A stretch of 56,390 bases of DNA, from assembly GCF_024138395.1 (NCBI RefSeq), contig NZ_JAMYDU010000028.1, positions 1 through 56,390 of the forward strand, read 5' to 3'. Positions within the stretch are counted from its first letter, which is position 1, and each line of letters starts with the position of its first letter. Position numbers and translations under genes: made by a program. Shown here in pieces: positions 40,467 to 49,141 of the stretch. A model generated the notes under the pieces. It was not told the DNA's origin. It was given only the letters and a program-made list of their open reading frames with translations, and did not search any database. The stretch is from Pseudomonas mandelii. Lineage in GTDB: Bacteria; Pseudomonadota; Gammaproteobacteria; Pseudomonadales; Pseudomonadaceae.

Positions 40467-41585
40467 ATGCGCCACCAGATTCATGACCTGCTGGCCCCGC
40501 TGCCGGGGACCGTGCGACAGATTCACAGCTTCCACTTCGGCCCACCGTCGGCCAAAGGCAAGATTTACATCCAGGCCTCCCTGCATGCCGACGAATTGCC
40601 CGGCATGTTGGTGGCCTGGCATCTCAAGCAACGTCTGGCGGAGCTGGAAGCCGCGGGCCGACTGCGCAGCGAAATCGTGCTGGTGCCCGTGGCCAACCCG
40701 GTCGGCCTGGAACAAGTATTGATGGACGTTCCACTGGGCCGCTACGAGCTGGAAAGCGGGCAGAACTTCAATCGCTGGTTCGTCGACTTGAGTGAAGAAG
40801 TCGGCAACGAGATCGAAGGCCTGCTCGGCGACGATCCGCAACGCAACCTCGAATTGATCCGCGACAGCCTGCGCAAGGCGTTGGCGCGGCAGACCGCAGG
40901 CACTCAACTGCAATCCCAACGCCTGACCCTGCAACGGCTGGCCTGCGATGCAGACATGGTGCTGGACCTGCATTGCGATTTCGAAGCCGTGGCGCACCTT
41001 TACACCACGCCTGAGGCCTGGCCGCAGGTCGAGCCGCTGGCGCGCTACATCGGCTCCGAAGCCAGCCTGCTCGCTACCGATTCGGGTGGCCAATCATTCG
41101 ACGAATGTTTCACCCTGCTCTGGTGGCAGCTGAAAGAGCGCTTCGGCGAGCAGTTCGAGATTCCGCTGGGGAGTTTTTCAGTCACCGTCGAATTGCGCGG
41201 CCAAGGTGACGTCAATCACCCGCTGGCCAGCCTCGACTGTCAGGCGCTGATCGATTATCTGATTCACTTCGGCGCGATTGCCGGTGAGCCGGCGCCATTA
41301 CCCGAGCTGCCCTACCCGGCCACGCCGCTGGCCGGTGTCGAACCGGTGGCGACACCCGTGGGCGGGCTGCTGGTGTTCACGGCCCTGCCCGGGGAATATC
41401 TGGAGGCCGGGCAACTGATCGCCGAAGTGATCGACCCGATCAATGATCGCGTCACCCCTGTTCATTGCACCGCCGCCGGGCTGATGTACGCCCGTTCGCT
41501 GCGGCGCATGGCCACTGCCGGCATGGTGATCGCCCACGTCGCGGGCACCGAAGCCTATCGCAGCGGCTACCTACTTTCGCCTTGA
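40467..41585 (+). CDS. aotO: AotO, succinylglutamate desuccinylase/aspartoacylase family
   Basis: The 372-residue protein has the zinc motif of carboxypeptidase-like deacylases: H40 and E43 in SLHADE, and H169 in LDLHCD. Such enzymes cleave N-acyl groups from amino acids. The gene lies inside the transporter operon between permease and ATPase, the same place as aotO in P. aeruginosa, where it is not needed for uptake. It could release imported or intracellular N-acyl arginine or related compounds; its substrate is unproven. Confidence 0.85.
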   Translation: MRHQIHDLLAPLPGTVRQIHSFHFGPPSAKGKIYIQASLHADELPGMLVAWHLKQRLAELEAAGRLRSEIVLVPVANPVGLEQVLMDVPLGRYELESGQNFNRWFVDLSEEVGNEIEGLLGDDPQRNLELIRDSLRKALARQTAGTQLQSQRLTLQRLACDADMVLDLHCDFEAVAHLYTTPEAWPQVEPLARYIGSEASLLATDSGGQSFDECFTLLWWQLKERFGEQFEIPLGSFSVTVELRGQGDVNHPLASLDCQALIDYLIHFGAIAGEPAPLPELPYPATPLAGVEPVATPVGGLLVFTALPGEYLEAGQLIAEVIDPINDRVTPVHCTAAGLMYARSLRRMATAGMVIAHVAGTEAYRSGYLLSP

Positions 41586-41598
41586 GGATGCATGCCCC

Positions 41599-42363
41599 AT
41601 GTACAAACTGACCATTGAAGGCCTGCATAAAAGCTATGGCGATCATCAGGTGCTCAAAGGCGTTTCGCTCAAGGCCAAAACCGGCGACGTCATCAGCCTG
41701 ATCGGCGCCAGCGGCTCGGGCAAAAGCACCTTTTTGCGCTGCATCAACTTTCTCGAACAACCCAACGACGGCGCCATGACTATGGACGGCCAGCCGATCC
41801 GGATGATCCACGACCGTCATGGAATGCGCGTCGCCGATGAAGATGAACTGCAACGAATCCGCACCCGCCTGGCCATGGTGTTCCAGCATTTCAACCTGTG
41901 GAGTCACATGACGGTGCTGGAGAACATCACCATGGCCCCGCGCCGGGTGCTCGGCTGCAGCAAGAAAGAAGCCGAAGACCGTGCCCGGCGTTACCTCGAC
42001 AAGGTTGGCCTGGCGGCGCGCGTGGCGGATCAGTACCCGGCGTTCCTTTCGGGCGGTCAGCAACAACGGGTAGCCATTGCCCGCGCGCTGGCCATGGAGC
42101 CGGAAGTCATGCTCTTCGACGAGCCCACCTCGGCGCTCGACCCGGAACTGGTCGGCGAAGTGCTCAAGGTGATCCAGGGCCTGGCCGAAGAAGGCCGGAC
42201 CATGATCATGGTCACCCACGAAATGAGCTTCGCCCGCAAGGTCTCGAGCCAGGTGCTGTTCCTGCACCAGGGCTTGGTGGAAGAAGAAGGCGCGCCAGAG
42301 GATGTGCTGGGTAATCCGAAGAGTGAGCGGCTGAAGCAGTTCCTCAGCGGCAACCTGAAATAG
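41599..42363 (+). CDS. aotP: Arginine/ornithine ABC transporter, ATPase
   Basis: The 254-residue ATPase has Walker A GASGSGKST (36-44), signature LSGGQQQR and Walker B LFDEPTSALD. It is of HisP/GlnQ type and drives the AotQM channel. It is the last gene visible in the operon; argR, which follows aotP in P. aeruginosa, is not here. Confidence 0.9.
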   Translation: MYKLTIEGLHKSYGDHQVLKGVSLKAKTGDVISLIGASGSGKSTFLRCINFLEQPNDGAMTMDGQPIRMIHDRHGMRVADEDELQRIRTRLAMVFQHFNLWSHMTVLENITMAPRRVLGCSKKEAEDRARRYLDKVGLAARVADQYPAFLSGGQQQRVAIARALAMEPEVMLFDEPTSALDPELVGEVLKVIQGLAEEGRTMIMVTHEMSFARKVSSQVLFLHQGLVEEEGAPEDVLGNPKSERLKQFLSGNLK

Positions 42364-42480
42364 AAAAATCGCAGGTTTCGCCCACTCTACGAATCACCGT
42401 AGGAGCTGGCGAAGCCTGCGATCTTTTGATGTTGATTTTTTTAAGATCAAAAGATCGCAGCCTTCGGCAGCTCCTACAGA
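42364..42480. repeat. GATCGCAGCC-type REP elements after aotP
   Basis: Two palindromic pieces lie in tandem. One pairs ATCGCAGG..TTCGCC with GGCGAAGCCTGCGAT. The second begins GATCAAAAGATCGCAGCC and ends TCCTACAG at the small proline-rich gene. Similar units are at 34921-35001 and 44004-44124. Confidence 0.8.
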
Positions 42481-42483
42481 ATC

Positions 42484-42693
42484 TTAGGCCACAGGCGCAG
42501 GAGGCGGCTCATCCGGCAGGGTGGGCTCTCCGGGTTCTGTCGGCTGTTCGTTGGGGGTGTCGGGATCAGGCTGGCCGGGGATGCCCCCTGCCATGGTAAC
42601 TGGCGGATGTGCCAACAAGGACCAGGCCAGCACGCCAACCTGATTGGGCTCAAGCCTTGCCAGTTCGGCACTTATTCGTGGATCGATCTTCAT
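42484..42693 (-). CDS. Small proline-rich hypothetical protein
   Basis: The 69-residue product has a short N-terminal helix and a proline/glutamate-rich tail (about 45-69). The ATG at 42693 follows AGGAG at good spacing; longer versions run back into the dcd promoter region. I do not recognise it, and its size makes the call tentative. Confidence 0.6.
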   Translation of the reverse strand: MKIDPRISAELARLEPNQVGVLAWSLLAHPPVTMAGGIPGQPDPDTPNEQPTEPGEPTLPDEPPPAPVA

Positions 42694-42800
42694 GAAGCAC
42701 TCCTGAGCGATGGCCCGATCCGCCTTGCGCGAATCGGAGCAGTACATTCCATAGAGTGTACGCTCGCTCAGGAATTCCAACGGTTTGTCAGACGGCTGAC

Positions 42801-43367
42801 TCAGGTACGCGGCAGGGTCACGCCACGCTGGCCCTGGTACTTGCCGCCACGGTCCTTGTAGGAGACTTCGCACTCTTCGTCCGACTCAAGGAACAACATC
42901 TGCGCCACGCCTTCGTTCGCGTAGATTTTCGCCGGCAGATTGGTGGTATTGGAGAACTCCAGGGTCACGTGACCTTCCCACTCAGGCTCGAGCGGCGTGA
43001 CGTTGACGATGATGCCGCAACGCGCGTAGGTGCTTTTACCCAGGCAAATGGTCAATACGTTACGCGGGATGCGAAAGTATTCGACGGTGCTGGCCAGAGC
43101 GAAGGAGTTCGGCGGAATGATGCACACGTCGCTGTGGATGTCGACGAAGCTGCCAGCATCGAAGTTTTTCGGGTCGACGATCGCCGAATTGATGTTGGTA
43201 AACACCTTGAAGTGATTGGTGCAACGCACATCGTAGCCGTAGCTGGACACGCCGTAGGAGATCACACGGCTATCGTCGCTGCCGCGCACTTGGCGCTCGA
43301 CGAAAGGCTCGATCATGCCGTGTTCCTGCGCCATGCGGCGAATCCACTTGTCCGATTTGATGCTCAT
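42801..43367 (-). CDS. dcd: dCTP deaminase
   Basis: The 188-residue protein is full-length Dcd with the trimeric dUTPase-like core: SYGVSSYGYD, GKSTYARCGI with its conserved Ser-Arg, and WEGHVTLEFSN with the catalytic Glu. It deaminates dCTP to dUTP for thymidylate synthesis. Its C-terminal QGQRGVTLPRT closes over the nucleotide. Confidence 0.96.
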   Translation of the reverse strand: MSIKSDKWIRRMAQEHGMIEPFVERQVRGSDDSRVISYGVSSYGYDVRCTNHFKVFTNINSAIVDPKNFDAGSFVDIHSDVCIIPPNSFALASTVEYFRIPRNVLTICLGKSTYARCGIIVNVTPLEPEWEGHVTLEFSNTTNLPAKIYANEGVAQMLFLESDEECEVSYKDRGGKYQGQRGVTLPRT

Positions 43368-43720
43368 GGCGGGTGTCCTGAATAGCGAGGTGGAAAAATT
43401 CTGTCCGGCATCTTACCGGGCAGGCGCTCCGGTTCAAAGTCCGGGAAACAATTCTCGCCGATCCCCCGTGAATTCAGGGTCTTCACCGCTATTCGACGCA
43501 CCGTCAGTCATGAAAACAGAGAAACCTTCGCAAGAACCATTGGCACGTTCCGGAAAAAGGGTTAAGGTGGCGCCACTGTGCTGCTTGTGTCACTGAGAAT
43601 CTCTACACGATATGTTGAATTTCGATCCAACCATCTACAAGAATTTTTCCTGCTCTTTGCACTCAGTCTCGGCCAGGGTTCTTCCTGCGTCGCAGTTATC
43701 TTTGTTCAAGGAGTTACACC
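43368..43720. other. Intergenic region and cold-shock gene leader
   Basis: This 353-bp gap holds the dcd promoter at its left and, at its right, a long, T-rich leader of the cold-shock gene. Cold-shock genes usually have 5' leaders of over 100 bases that refold in the cold; this one would start between about 43570 and 43600. No small gene is convincing here. Confidence 0.55.
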
Positions 43721-43930
43721 ATGTCTAATCGCCAAACCGGTACCGTTAAGTGGTTCAACGATGAAAAAGGCTTCGGCTTCATCACTCCACAATCCGGTGA
43801 CGACCTGTTCGTTCACTTCAAAGCTATCCAATCCGACGGCTTCAAAAGCCTGAAAGAAGGCCAACAGGTTTCTTTCATCGCTACCCGCGGTCAGAAAGGC
43901 ATGCAAGCTGAAGAAGTTCAAGTTATCTAA
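43721..43930 (+). CDS. Cold-shock domain protein (CspA family)
   Basis: The 69-residue protein is a single cold-shock domain with RNP1 KGFGFI and RNP2 LFVHF and the aromatic W11. It binds single-stranded RNA or DNA and acts as an RNA chaperone. AAGGAG precedes the ATG and a strong terminator follows. It is one of several such paralogues usual in Pseudomonas; which cannot be decided here. Confidence 0.95.
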   Translation: MSNRQTGTVKWFNDEKGFGFITPQSGDDLFVHFKAIQSDGFKSLKEGQQVSFIATRGQKGMQAEEVQVI

Positions 43931-43950
43931 CTTGTAACTGCTTTAGTAAA

Positions 43951-43981
43951 AAGCCCCGCCCTTAAAAGCGGGGCTTTTTTG
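43951..43981 (+). terminator. Rho-independent terminator of cold-shock gene
   Basis: AAGCCCCGC (43951-43959) pairs with GCGGGGCTT (43968-43976), followed by a T-run. Confidence 0.92.
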
Positions 43982-44003
43982 TGGGCGTGTGTTTTTGCCT
44001 CGC

Positions 44004-44124
44004 AAAAAAGATCGCAGCCTTCGGCAGCTCCTACAGGGGATTGTATTCAGCCGCGGTATGGCGGCGAACATCGAATTTGTAGGAGCTGCCGAAGGTTCGG
44101 GCCGCGTTCGGACGATCTTTTGAT
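44004..44124. repeat. GATCGCAGCC-type REP palindrome
   Basis: Inverted arms AAAGATCGCAGCCTTCGGCA with TCCTACAG and a diverged complement TGTAGGAGCTGCCGAAGG..GATCTTTT enclose about 60 bases. It separates the cold-shock gene from the convergent DUF481 gene. Confidence 0.85.
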
Positions 44125-44133
44125 CTTTCAGTG

Positions 44134-45141
44134 TTACCAGGTCACGCCAAACCCTGCGGTGTATCGGGTCTTGCTCAGATCAGCCTCATCACTACCGCTG
44201 ATGATGTCTTTCTCGGCCTTCAGGTTCAGCGACGCCCAATCGGTGACTTTGTAGCGCAGGCCGACCTCGGCATCGAGGGCGTAATCCGCCACCCCTGACA
44301 ACGGCTTGCCCACTTCGCCATTGGTGAAGAACTCGACCTTCTTGCCGATCAGGTAGCGGTTGTAGTCCCACTTCATCGCCAGGGAGTAGAAGTTTTCCTT
44401 GTTGCCGTTGGAATACTCATAGTCCGTGTTGTTCAGGAGCGAGCCTAAGGAGAAGGCGCCCAGTTCGTTATCCCAGAATTGATAACCGGGACCGGTACCG
44501 ATGGTGCGCTGGCGGGCGAGCTCTTCGATCTGGTCACGCTTGTAATTCAAACGCCCTTGCCAGAACCACTTCTCGGTGAGGAATCGGTCGAGAGAATATT
44601 CGGCACGCCAGTTATCAGTGGTGACAACGTCATCCTGGAACTCGCGGTTGTACTCACCTTCCGCCGTATGACGCCACCGACCATGACGCGCGGTGGTTTT
44701 GAAACCAACGTCATAATCATCAGTATCTTTTTCGGCCCGCTGATAATCCAGCGCCATGTCGACATTACCTTTCCACACCAAATCCTCAACTACCGGCTTG
44801 GGCTTGAGCATCTGCTGGATACTGGCCAGCTCCACGGTTTTGGGGCCATCGCCATTGTCCAGGGTGACCTTGCCATCCTCCGCCGCATGCAGCGACTTGG
44901 ACTTCTCACCGGTGTAGGCATCCTGTTTGACCAACAGTTGCTGATCGCTTTCCAGGGTTTTGACCTGTTTCCAGTCGATCGGGATCGCGCCCGCGTACTC
45001 GGTCTGAATCAGCAGTTTGCCACCGTCAAAGACGGTGATTTTGCCGCTCAACTTGTCACCGTTCTTCAACCAGACGGTATCGGCAAGCAAGGGAGTGGAA
45101 GCACTGGCGACAGCGAGGCACAGCAAGGTTCTGGACAACAT
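44134..45141 (-). CDS. DUF481 family outer-membrane protein (YdiY-like)
   Basis: The 335-residue precursor has a signal peptide (about residues 1-20). Two small N-terminal strands of the GDKLSGKI type follow, and then a long stretch of alternating amphipathic strands ending in an aromatic residue (VTW), as in beta-barrel outer-membrane proteins of the DUF481 group. The family is linked to salt-induced or acid-induced expression in E. coli (YdiY). It is a single gene, divergent from the alkyltransferase-like gene. Confidence 0.85.
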   Translation of the reverse strand: MLSRTLLCLAVASASTPLLADTVWLKNGDKLSGKITVFDGGKLLIQTEYAGAIPIDWKQVKTLESDQQLLVKQDAYTGEKSKSLHAAEDGKVTLDNGDGPKTVELASIQQMLKPKPVVEDLVWKGNVDMALDYQRAEKDTDDYDVGFKTTARHGRWRHTAEGEYNREFQDDVVTTDNWRAEYSLDRFLTEKWFWQGRLNYKRDQIEELARQRTIGTGPGYQFWDNELGAFSLGSLLNNTDYEYSNGNKENFYSLAMKWDYNRYLIGKKVEFFTNGEVGKPLSGVADYALDAEVGLRYKVTDWASLNLKAEKDIISGSDEADLSKTRYTAGFGVTW

Positions 45142-45308
45142 AAGCGAATCGAAGGCTCAACTTTGCGAAAAAAAGTCGGCATTATCCTCATGAATAAGGC
45201 CCTGACAAGGACTGACCCGACTATTTCTATTGAGTTCATTTCTCAATGGGCGATTCAGGATTTACTCTACAGACGGTCAATTGCGCATTCTTTCAGGAAA
45301 CCCGGGAC

Positions 45309-45662
45309 GTGACCGACTCAAACGCAGAAACCGAAAGCGCGGCGCAAATCCGACGCACGGCACTCTACCTGACCCTGGCGCAAGTACCCGAGGGCAAAGT
45401 CGTGAGTTATGGCCAACTCGCCGAGCTCGCGGGATTGGGTCGTGCCGCCCGTTGGGTCGGGCGGACACTGAGCCAATTGCCCGGTGACACCAAATTACCC
45501 TGGCACCGGGTGCTGGGTGCCGGCGGTCGGATCAGCCTGCCCGTGGGAAGCCCTTCGGGGGATGAACAACGGGCCCGATTGCGCATGGAAGGCATCAGTA
45601 TCCTGAACAATCGTGTTGATATTCAGCGCCATGGCTGGCGCCCGGTAGAGCACAGCGGTTAG
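45309..45662 (+). CDS. atl: Alkyltransferase-like protein (ATL)
   Basis: The 117-residue protein has the DNA-binding domain of O6-alkylguanine transferases, with the SYGQLA helix and RaVG segment, but the reactive PCHRV cysteine is replaced by Trp: PWHRV (W65). ATLs bind O6-alkylguanine without removing the alkyl group and flag lesions to nucleotide excision repair. The GTG at 45309 has AGGAAA upstream and gives the normal size; an ATG at 45246 is possible but has a poor ribosome site. Confidence 0.9.
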   Translation: MTDSNAETESAAQIRRTALYLTLAQVPEGKVVSYGQLAELAGLGRAARWVGRTLSQLPGDTKLPWHRVLGAGGRISLPVGSPSGDEQRARLRMEGISILNNRVDIQRHGWRPVEHSG

Positions 45663-45706
45663 AGTGCGCGCTTTGTTTCCGTAATTCTTGAGGCAGACTC
45701 CAGCCC

Positions 45707-47266
45707 ATGCCCCGTAAAACCTGGCGCGCCGCGCTCGCCGCCTATGCCAGCCCCTCGACGCTCGTGCTCTTGCTGCTTGGTTTCGCCGCCGGCCTGCCTT
45801 ACATGCTGGTGTTTTCGACGCTCTCAGTCTGGCTGCGCGAGGCCGGTGTTGCCCGCGAAACCATCGGCTACGCAAGCCTGATCGGCTTGGCCTACGCCTT
45901 TAAATGGGTCTGGTCCCCGCTGCTCGACCAATGGCGCCTGCCATTTCTTGGCAAGCTCGGTCGACGACGCTCCTGGCTGGTACTGGCTCAGGCACTCGTA
46001 ATCCTTGGCCTGATCGGCATGGGCTTCTGTGATCCGCAAAAACACCTGTCCTGGCTGATCGCCATCGCCGTGGTCGTCGCCTTTGCCTCGGCGACGCAAG
46101 ACATCGCTGTTGATGCCTATCGTCTGGAAATCGCCGACGAAAGCCGCCAGGCCGCATTGGCAGCCAGCTATATGGCCGGTTATCGGGTCGCGGCTCTGCT
46201 GGCGACGGCCGGCGCGCTGTTCTTCGCCGAAGGCTTCGGCTCGACCGGTTTCAACTATAAGCATGCGGCATGGACCGGCACCTACGTGCTGTTTGGCGTC
46301 TTGATGGTCCCGGCGCTGCTGACCACCCTGTTCATGCGCGAACCGCCGGTGCCTTTGCGCACTCAGTTGCAGGCCGGACGCTACAGCTTCGTGCACCAAC
46401 TGGCGTCCGTGTTCGTGCTGATCGTGCTGCTGGTGTCCGTACCGGCCTTGTTCACTCAGCTCTACAACACTGACTTCGCCAGCGTACTGTTCGAAGACGC
46501 AAGCGTGCTCGACCTGCTGCTCGAAGACCGCGCGTTCCTGCGGGCGATCCTCTATATCACGCTTACCGGCCTGTGCTTGTCGGCCGTGGGCCGCCGTGGC
46601 CTGGCCCCGGTGCTGACCCCGGTCAACGACTTTATTCTGCGTTACCGCTGGCAGGCTCTGTTGCTGCTCGGGCTGATCGCTACTTATCGAATGTCCGATA
46701 CGGTCATGGGCGTGATGGCCAACGTGTTTTACATCGACCAAGGGTTCACCAAGGATCAGATTGCCAGCGTCAGCAAGATTTTCGGGCTGATCATGACGCT
46801 GGTCGGCGCCGGCATGGGCGGCCTGTTGATCGTGCGCTTCGGCATCCTGCCTATCCTGTTCATTGGCGGCGTTGCATCGGCCGGCACCAACCTGCTGTTC
46901 CTGATGCTTGCGGATATGGGGGCCGATCTGCAGATGTTGATCGCCACCATCTCACTGGACAATTTCAGCTCGGGCCTGGCGACGTCGGCATTTGTCGCTT
47001 ACCTGTCGAGCCTGACCAACCTCAAATTCTCCGCCACCCAGTACGCCCTGCTCAGCTCGATCATGCTCTTGCTGCCCCGCTTGATCGGCGGTTACTCAGG
47101 GGTCATGGTGGAGAAATTCGGTTATCACAACTTCTTCCTGATCACTGCCCTGCTGGGCGTTCCGACTCTCCTGTTGATCGCGCTGCACTGGTTCCAGGAA
47201 AACCGCCGCGCCGGTCCGACACCGACGCCGGAACCGGTTCCGACCCAGGTCGCGGAAGAATCGTAG
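45707..47266 (+). CDS. ampG: AmpG-family muropeptide permease (MFS)
   Basis: The 519-residue protein has 12-14 membrane helices and the AmpG N-terminal pattern (GFAAGLPYMLVFSTLSVWLR, TQDIAVDAYR). AmpG carries GlcNAc-anhydroMurNAc peptides from periplasm to cytoplasm for recycling and beta-lactamase induction. Several AmpG-like paralogues exist in Pseudomonas, so the exact orthologue is uncertain. It is followed by proS. Confidence 0.82.
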   Translation: MPRKTWRAALAAYASPSTLVLLLLGFAAGLPYMLVFSTLSVWLREAGVARETIGYASLIGLAYAFKWVWSPLLDQWRLPFLGKLGRRRSWLVLAQALVILGLIGMGFCDPQKHLSWLIAIAVVVAFASATQDIAVDAYRLEIADESRQAALAASYMAGYRVAALLATAGALFFAEGFGSTGFNYKHAAWTGTYVLFGVLMVPALLTTLFMREPPVPLRTQLQAGRYSFVHQLASVFVLIVLLVSVPALFTQLYNTDFASVLFEDASVLDLLLEDRAFLRAILYITLTGLCLSAVGRRGLAPVLTPVNDFILRYRWQALLLLGLIATYRMSDTVMGVMANVFYIDQGFTKDQIASVSKIFGLIMTLVGAGMGGLLIVRFGILPILFIGGVASAGTNLLFLMLADMGADLQMLIATISLDNFSSGLATSAFVAYLSSLTNLKFSATQYALLSSIMLLLPRLIGGYSGVMVEKFGYHNFFLITALLGVPTLLLIALHWFQENRRAGPTPTPEPVPTQVAEES

Positions 47267-47408
47267 GCTCTTTATGCAGGAAACATCGCAGAGGGCGAGC
47301 AGATTTTCGCCCTCTGCCACACAGCCGGCCGCACTCCTGTACGCCAGCAGATCTCGCCCGTACAATGTTCCGTCATTTCTCGTCATCAGCAACCGACAAC
47401 GGCCAACC

Positions 47409-49124
47409 ATGCGCACCAGTCAATTTTTGCTCGCCACACAGAAAGAAACGCCTTCCGACGCGGTCGTCATCAGCCATCAGCTGATGCTGCGCGCCGGCAT
47501 GATCCGCAAACTCGCCTCGGGCCTGTACACCTGGCTGCCCATGGGCCTGCGAGTGATGCGCAAGGTTGAAGCCATCGTGCGTGAAGAAATGAACGCCGCC
47601 GGCTCTCTCGAAGTGTTGATGCCGAGCACTCAACCGGCTGAGCTGTGGCAGGAATCCGGTCGCTGGGAAGAGTACGGCCCTGAATTGCTGCGCTTCAAGG
47701 ATCGCCACGGTCGCGATTTCTGCGCCGGCCCGACTCATGAAGAAGTCATCACCGACCTGATGCGTAACGAGCTGAGCAGCTACAAACAGCTGCCGATCAA
47801 CCTGTATCAGATCCAGACCAAATTCCGTGACGAAATCCGCCCACGCTTCGGTTTGATGCGCGGCCGCGAATTCATCATGAAGGACGCCTATTCGTTCCAC
47901 GCTGATCAGCCTTCGCTGCAGATCACCTACGACCGCATGCACCAGGCGTACTGCAACGTGTTCACCCGTCTGGGCCTGAAATTCCGCCCGGTTGAAGCCG
48001 ACAACGGCTCGATCGGTGGCGCCGGCTCCCACGAGTTCCACGTACTGGCCGAATCCGGCGAAGACGACATCGTCTTCAGCAACGGTTCCGACTACGCAGC
48101 GAACATCGAAAAGGCCGAAGCCGTACCACGCGAAACCTCCCGTGCCGCGCCTACCGAAGAGCTGCGTCTGGTCGACACGCCGAACGCCAAGACCATTGCG
48201 CAACTGGTCGAAGGCTTCAACCTGCCGATCGAAAAGACCATCAAGACCCTGGTGGTGCATGCTGAAGAGCAAGGCAAACTGATTGCCCTGATCATCCGTG
48301 GCGACCACGAGCTGAACGAAATCAAGGCCGCCAACCAGCCTGGCGTTGCCAGCCCGCTGGTCATGGCTTCCGAAGCTGAACTGCGCGACGCCATTGGCGC
48401 CGGCGCCGGTTCTCTTGGCCCGTTGAACCTGCCACTGCCGATCATCATCGACCGTTCCGTCGAGTTGATGAGCGACTTCGGCATCGGTGCCAACATCGAC
48501 GACAAGCACTACTTCGGCGTGAACTGGGAGCGTGATCTGCCGGTTCCGACCGTTGCCGACCTGCGCAATGTCGTGGCCGGTGATCCGAGCCCTGACGGCA
48601 AAGGCACTCTGGAAATCAAGCGCGGCATCGAAGTCGGGCACATCTTCCAGCTGGGCAACAAGTACAGCAAAGCGATGAAGTGCGAAGTGCTGGGCGAGAA
48701 CGGCAAGCCAGTCACCCTGGAAATGGGCTGCTATGGCATTGGCGTGTCCCGCGTGGTGGCTGCCGCCATCGAGCAGGGCAACGACGAAAACGGGATTATC
48801 TGGAGCGATGCTCTGGCCCCATTCCAGATTGCTCTGGTACCGCTGCGCTACGAAACCGAACAGGTTCGCGAAGCCACCGACAAGCTCTACGCAGAACTGA
48901 CTGCCGCCGGCTTCGAAGTGCTGCTGGACGACCGCGACAAGAAAACCAGCCCGGGCATCAAGTTCGCGGACATGGAGCTGATCGGCATTCCGCATCGGAT
49001 CGTGGTCAGTGACCGCGGCCTCGCCGACGGCAATCTGGAATACAAGAGCCGCACAGAGGCCGAGGCGCAAGCGCTGCCGGTCGCTGACGTGTTGTCCTTC
49101 CTCCAGGCCCGTATCCGCCGCTGA
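47409..49124 (+). CDS. proS: Prolyl-tRNA synthetase
   Basis: The 571-residue protein is a bacterial-type ProRS: class II core with motifs FAGPTHEE and LRPRFGLMRGREF, an inserted editing domain (about 225-400) that hydrolyses Ala-tRNA-Pro, and a C-terminal anticodon-binding domain. The ATG at 47409 matches the conserved MRTSQFLL start; upstream codons are not part of it. It is followed by the lipoprotein gene at 17 bp. Confidence 0.97.
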   Translation: MRTSQFLLATQKETPSDAVVISHQLMLRAGMIRKLASGLYTWLPMGLRVMRKVEAIVREEMNAAGSLEVLMPSTQPAELWQESGRWEEYGPELLRFKDRHGRDFCAGPTHEEVITDLMRNELSSYKQLPINLYQIQTKFRDEIRPRFGLMRGREFIMKDAYSFHADQPSLQITYDRMHQAYCNVFTRLGLKFRPVEADNGSIGGAGSHEFHVLAESGEDDIVFSNGSDYAANIEKAEAVPRETSRAAPTEELRLVDTPNAKTIAQLVEGFNLPIEKTIKTLVVHAEEQGKLIALIIRGDHELNEIKAANQPGVASPLVMASEAELRDAIGAGAGSLGPLNLPLPIIIDRSVELMSDFGIGANIDDKHYFGVNWERDLPVPTVADLRNVVAGDPSPDGKGTLEIKRGIEVGHIFQLGNKYSKAMKCEVLGENGKPVTLEMGCYGIGVSRVVAAAIEQGNDENGIIWSDALAPFQIALVPLRYETEQVREATDKLYAELTAAGFEVLLDDRDKKTSPGIKFADMELIGIPHRIVVSDRGLADGNLEYKSRTEAEAQALPVADVLSFLQARIRR

Positions 49125-49141
49125 CACCAGATAGAGACGTC

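Noticed and set aside
47373..49127. 584-codon open frame opposite proS
   Set aside because: It is a GC-rich shadow: its residues follow the codon pattern of the highly conserved proS on the plus strand, and it has no recognisable motif or ribosome site.
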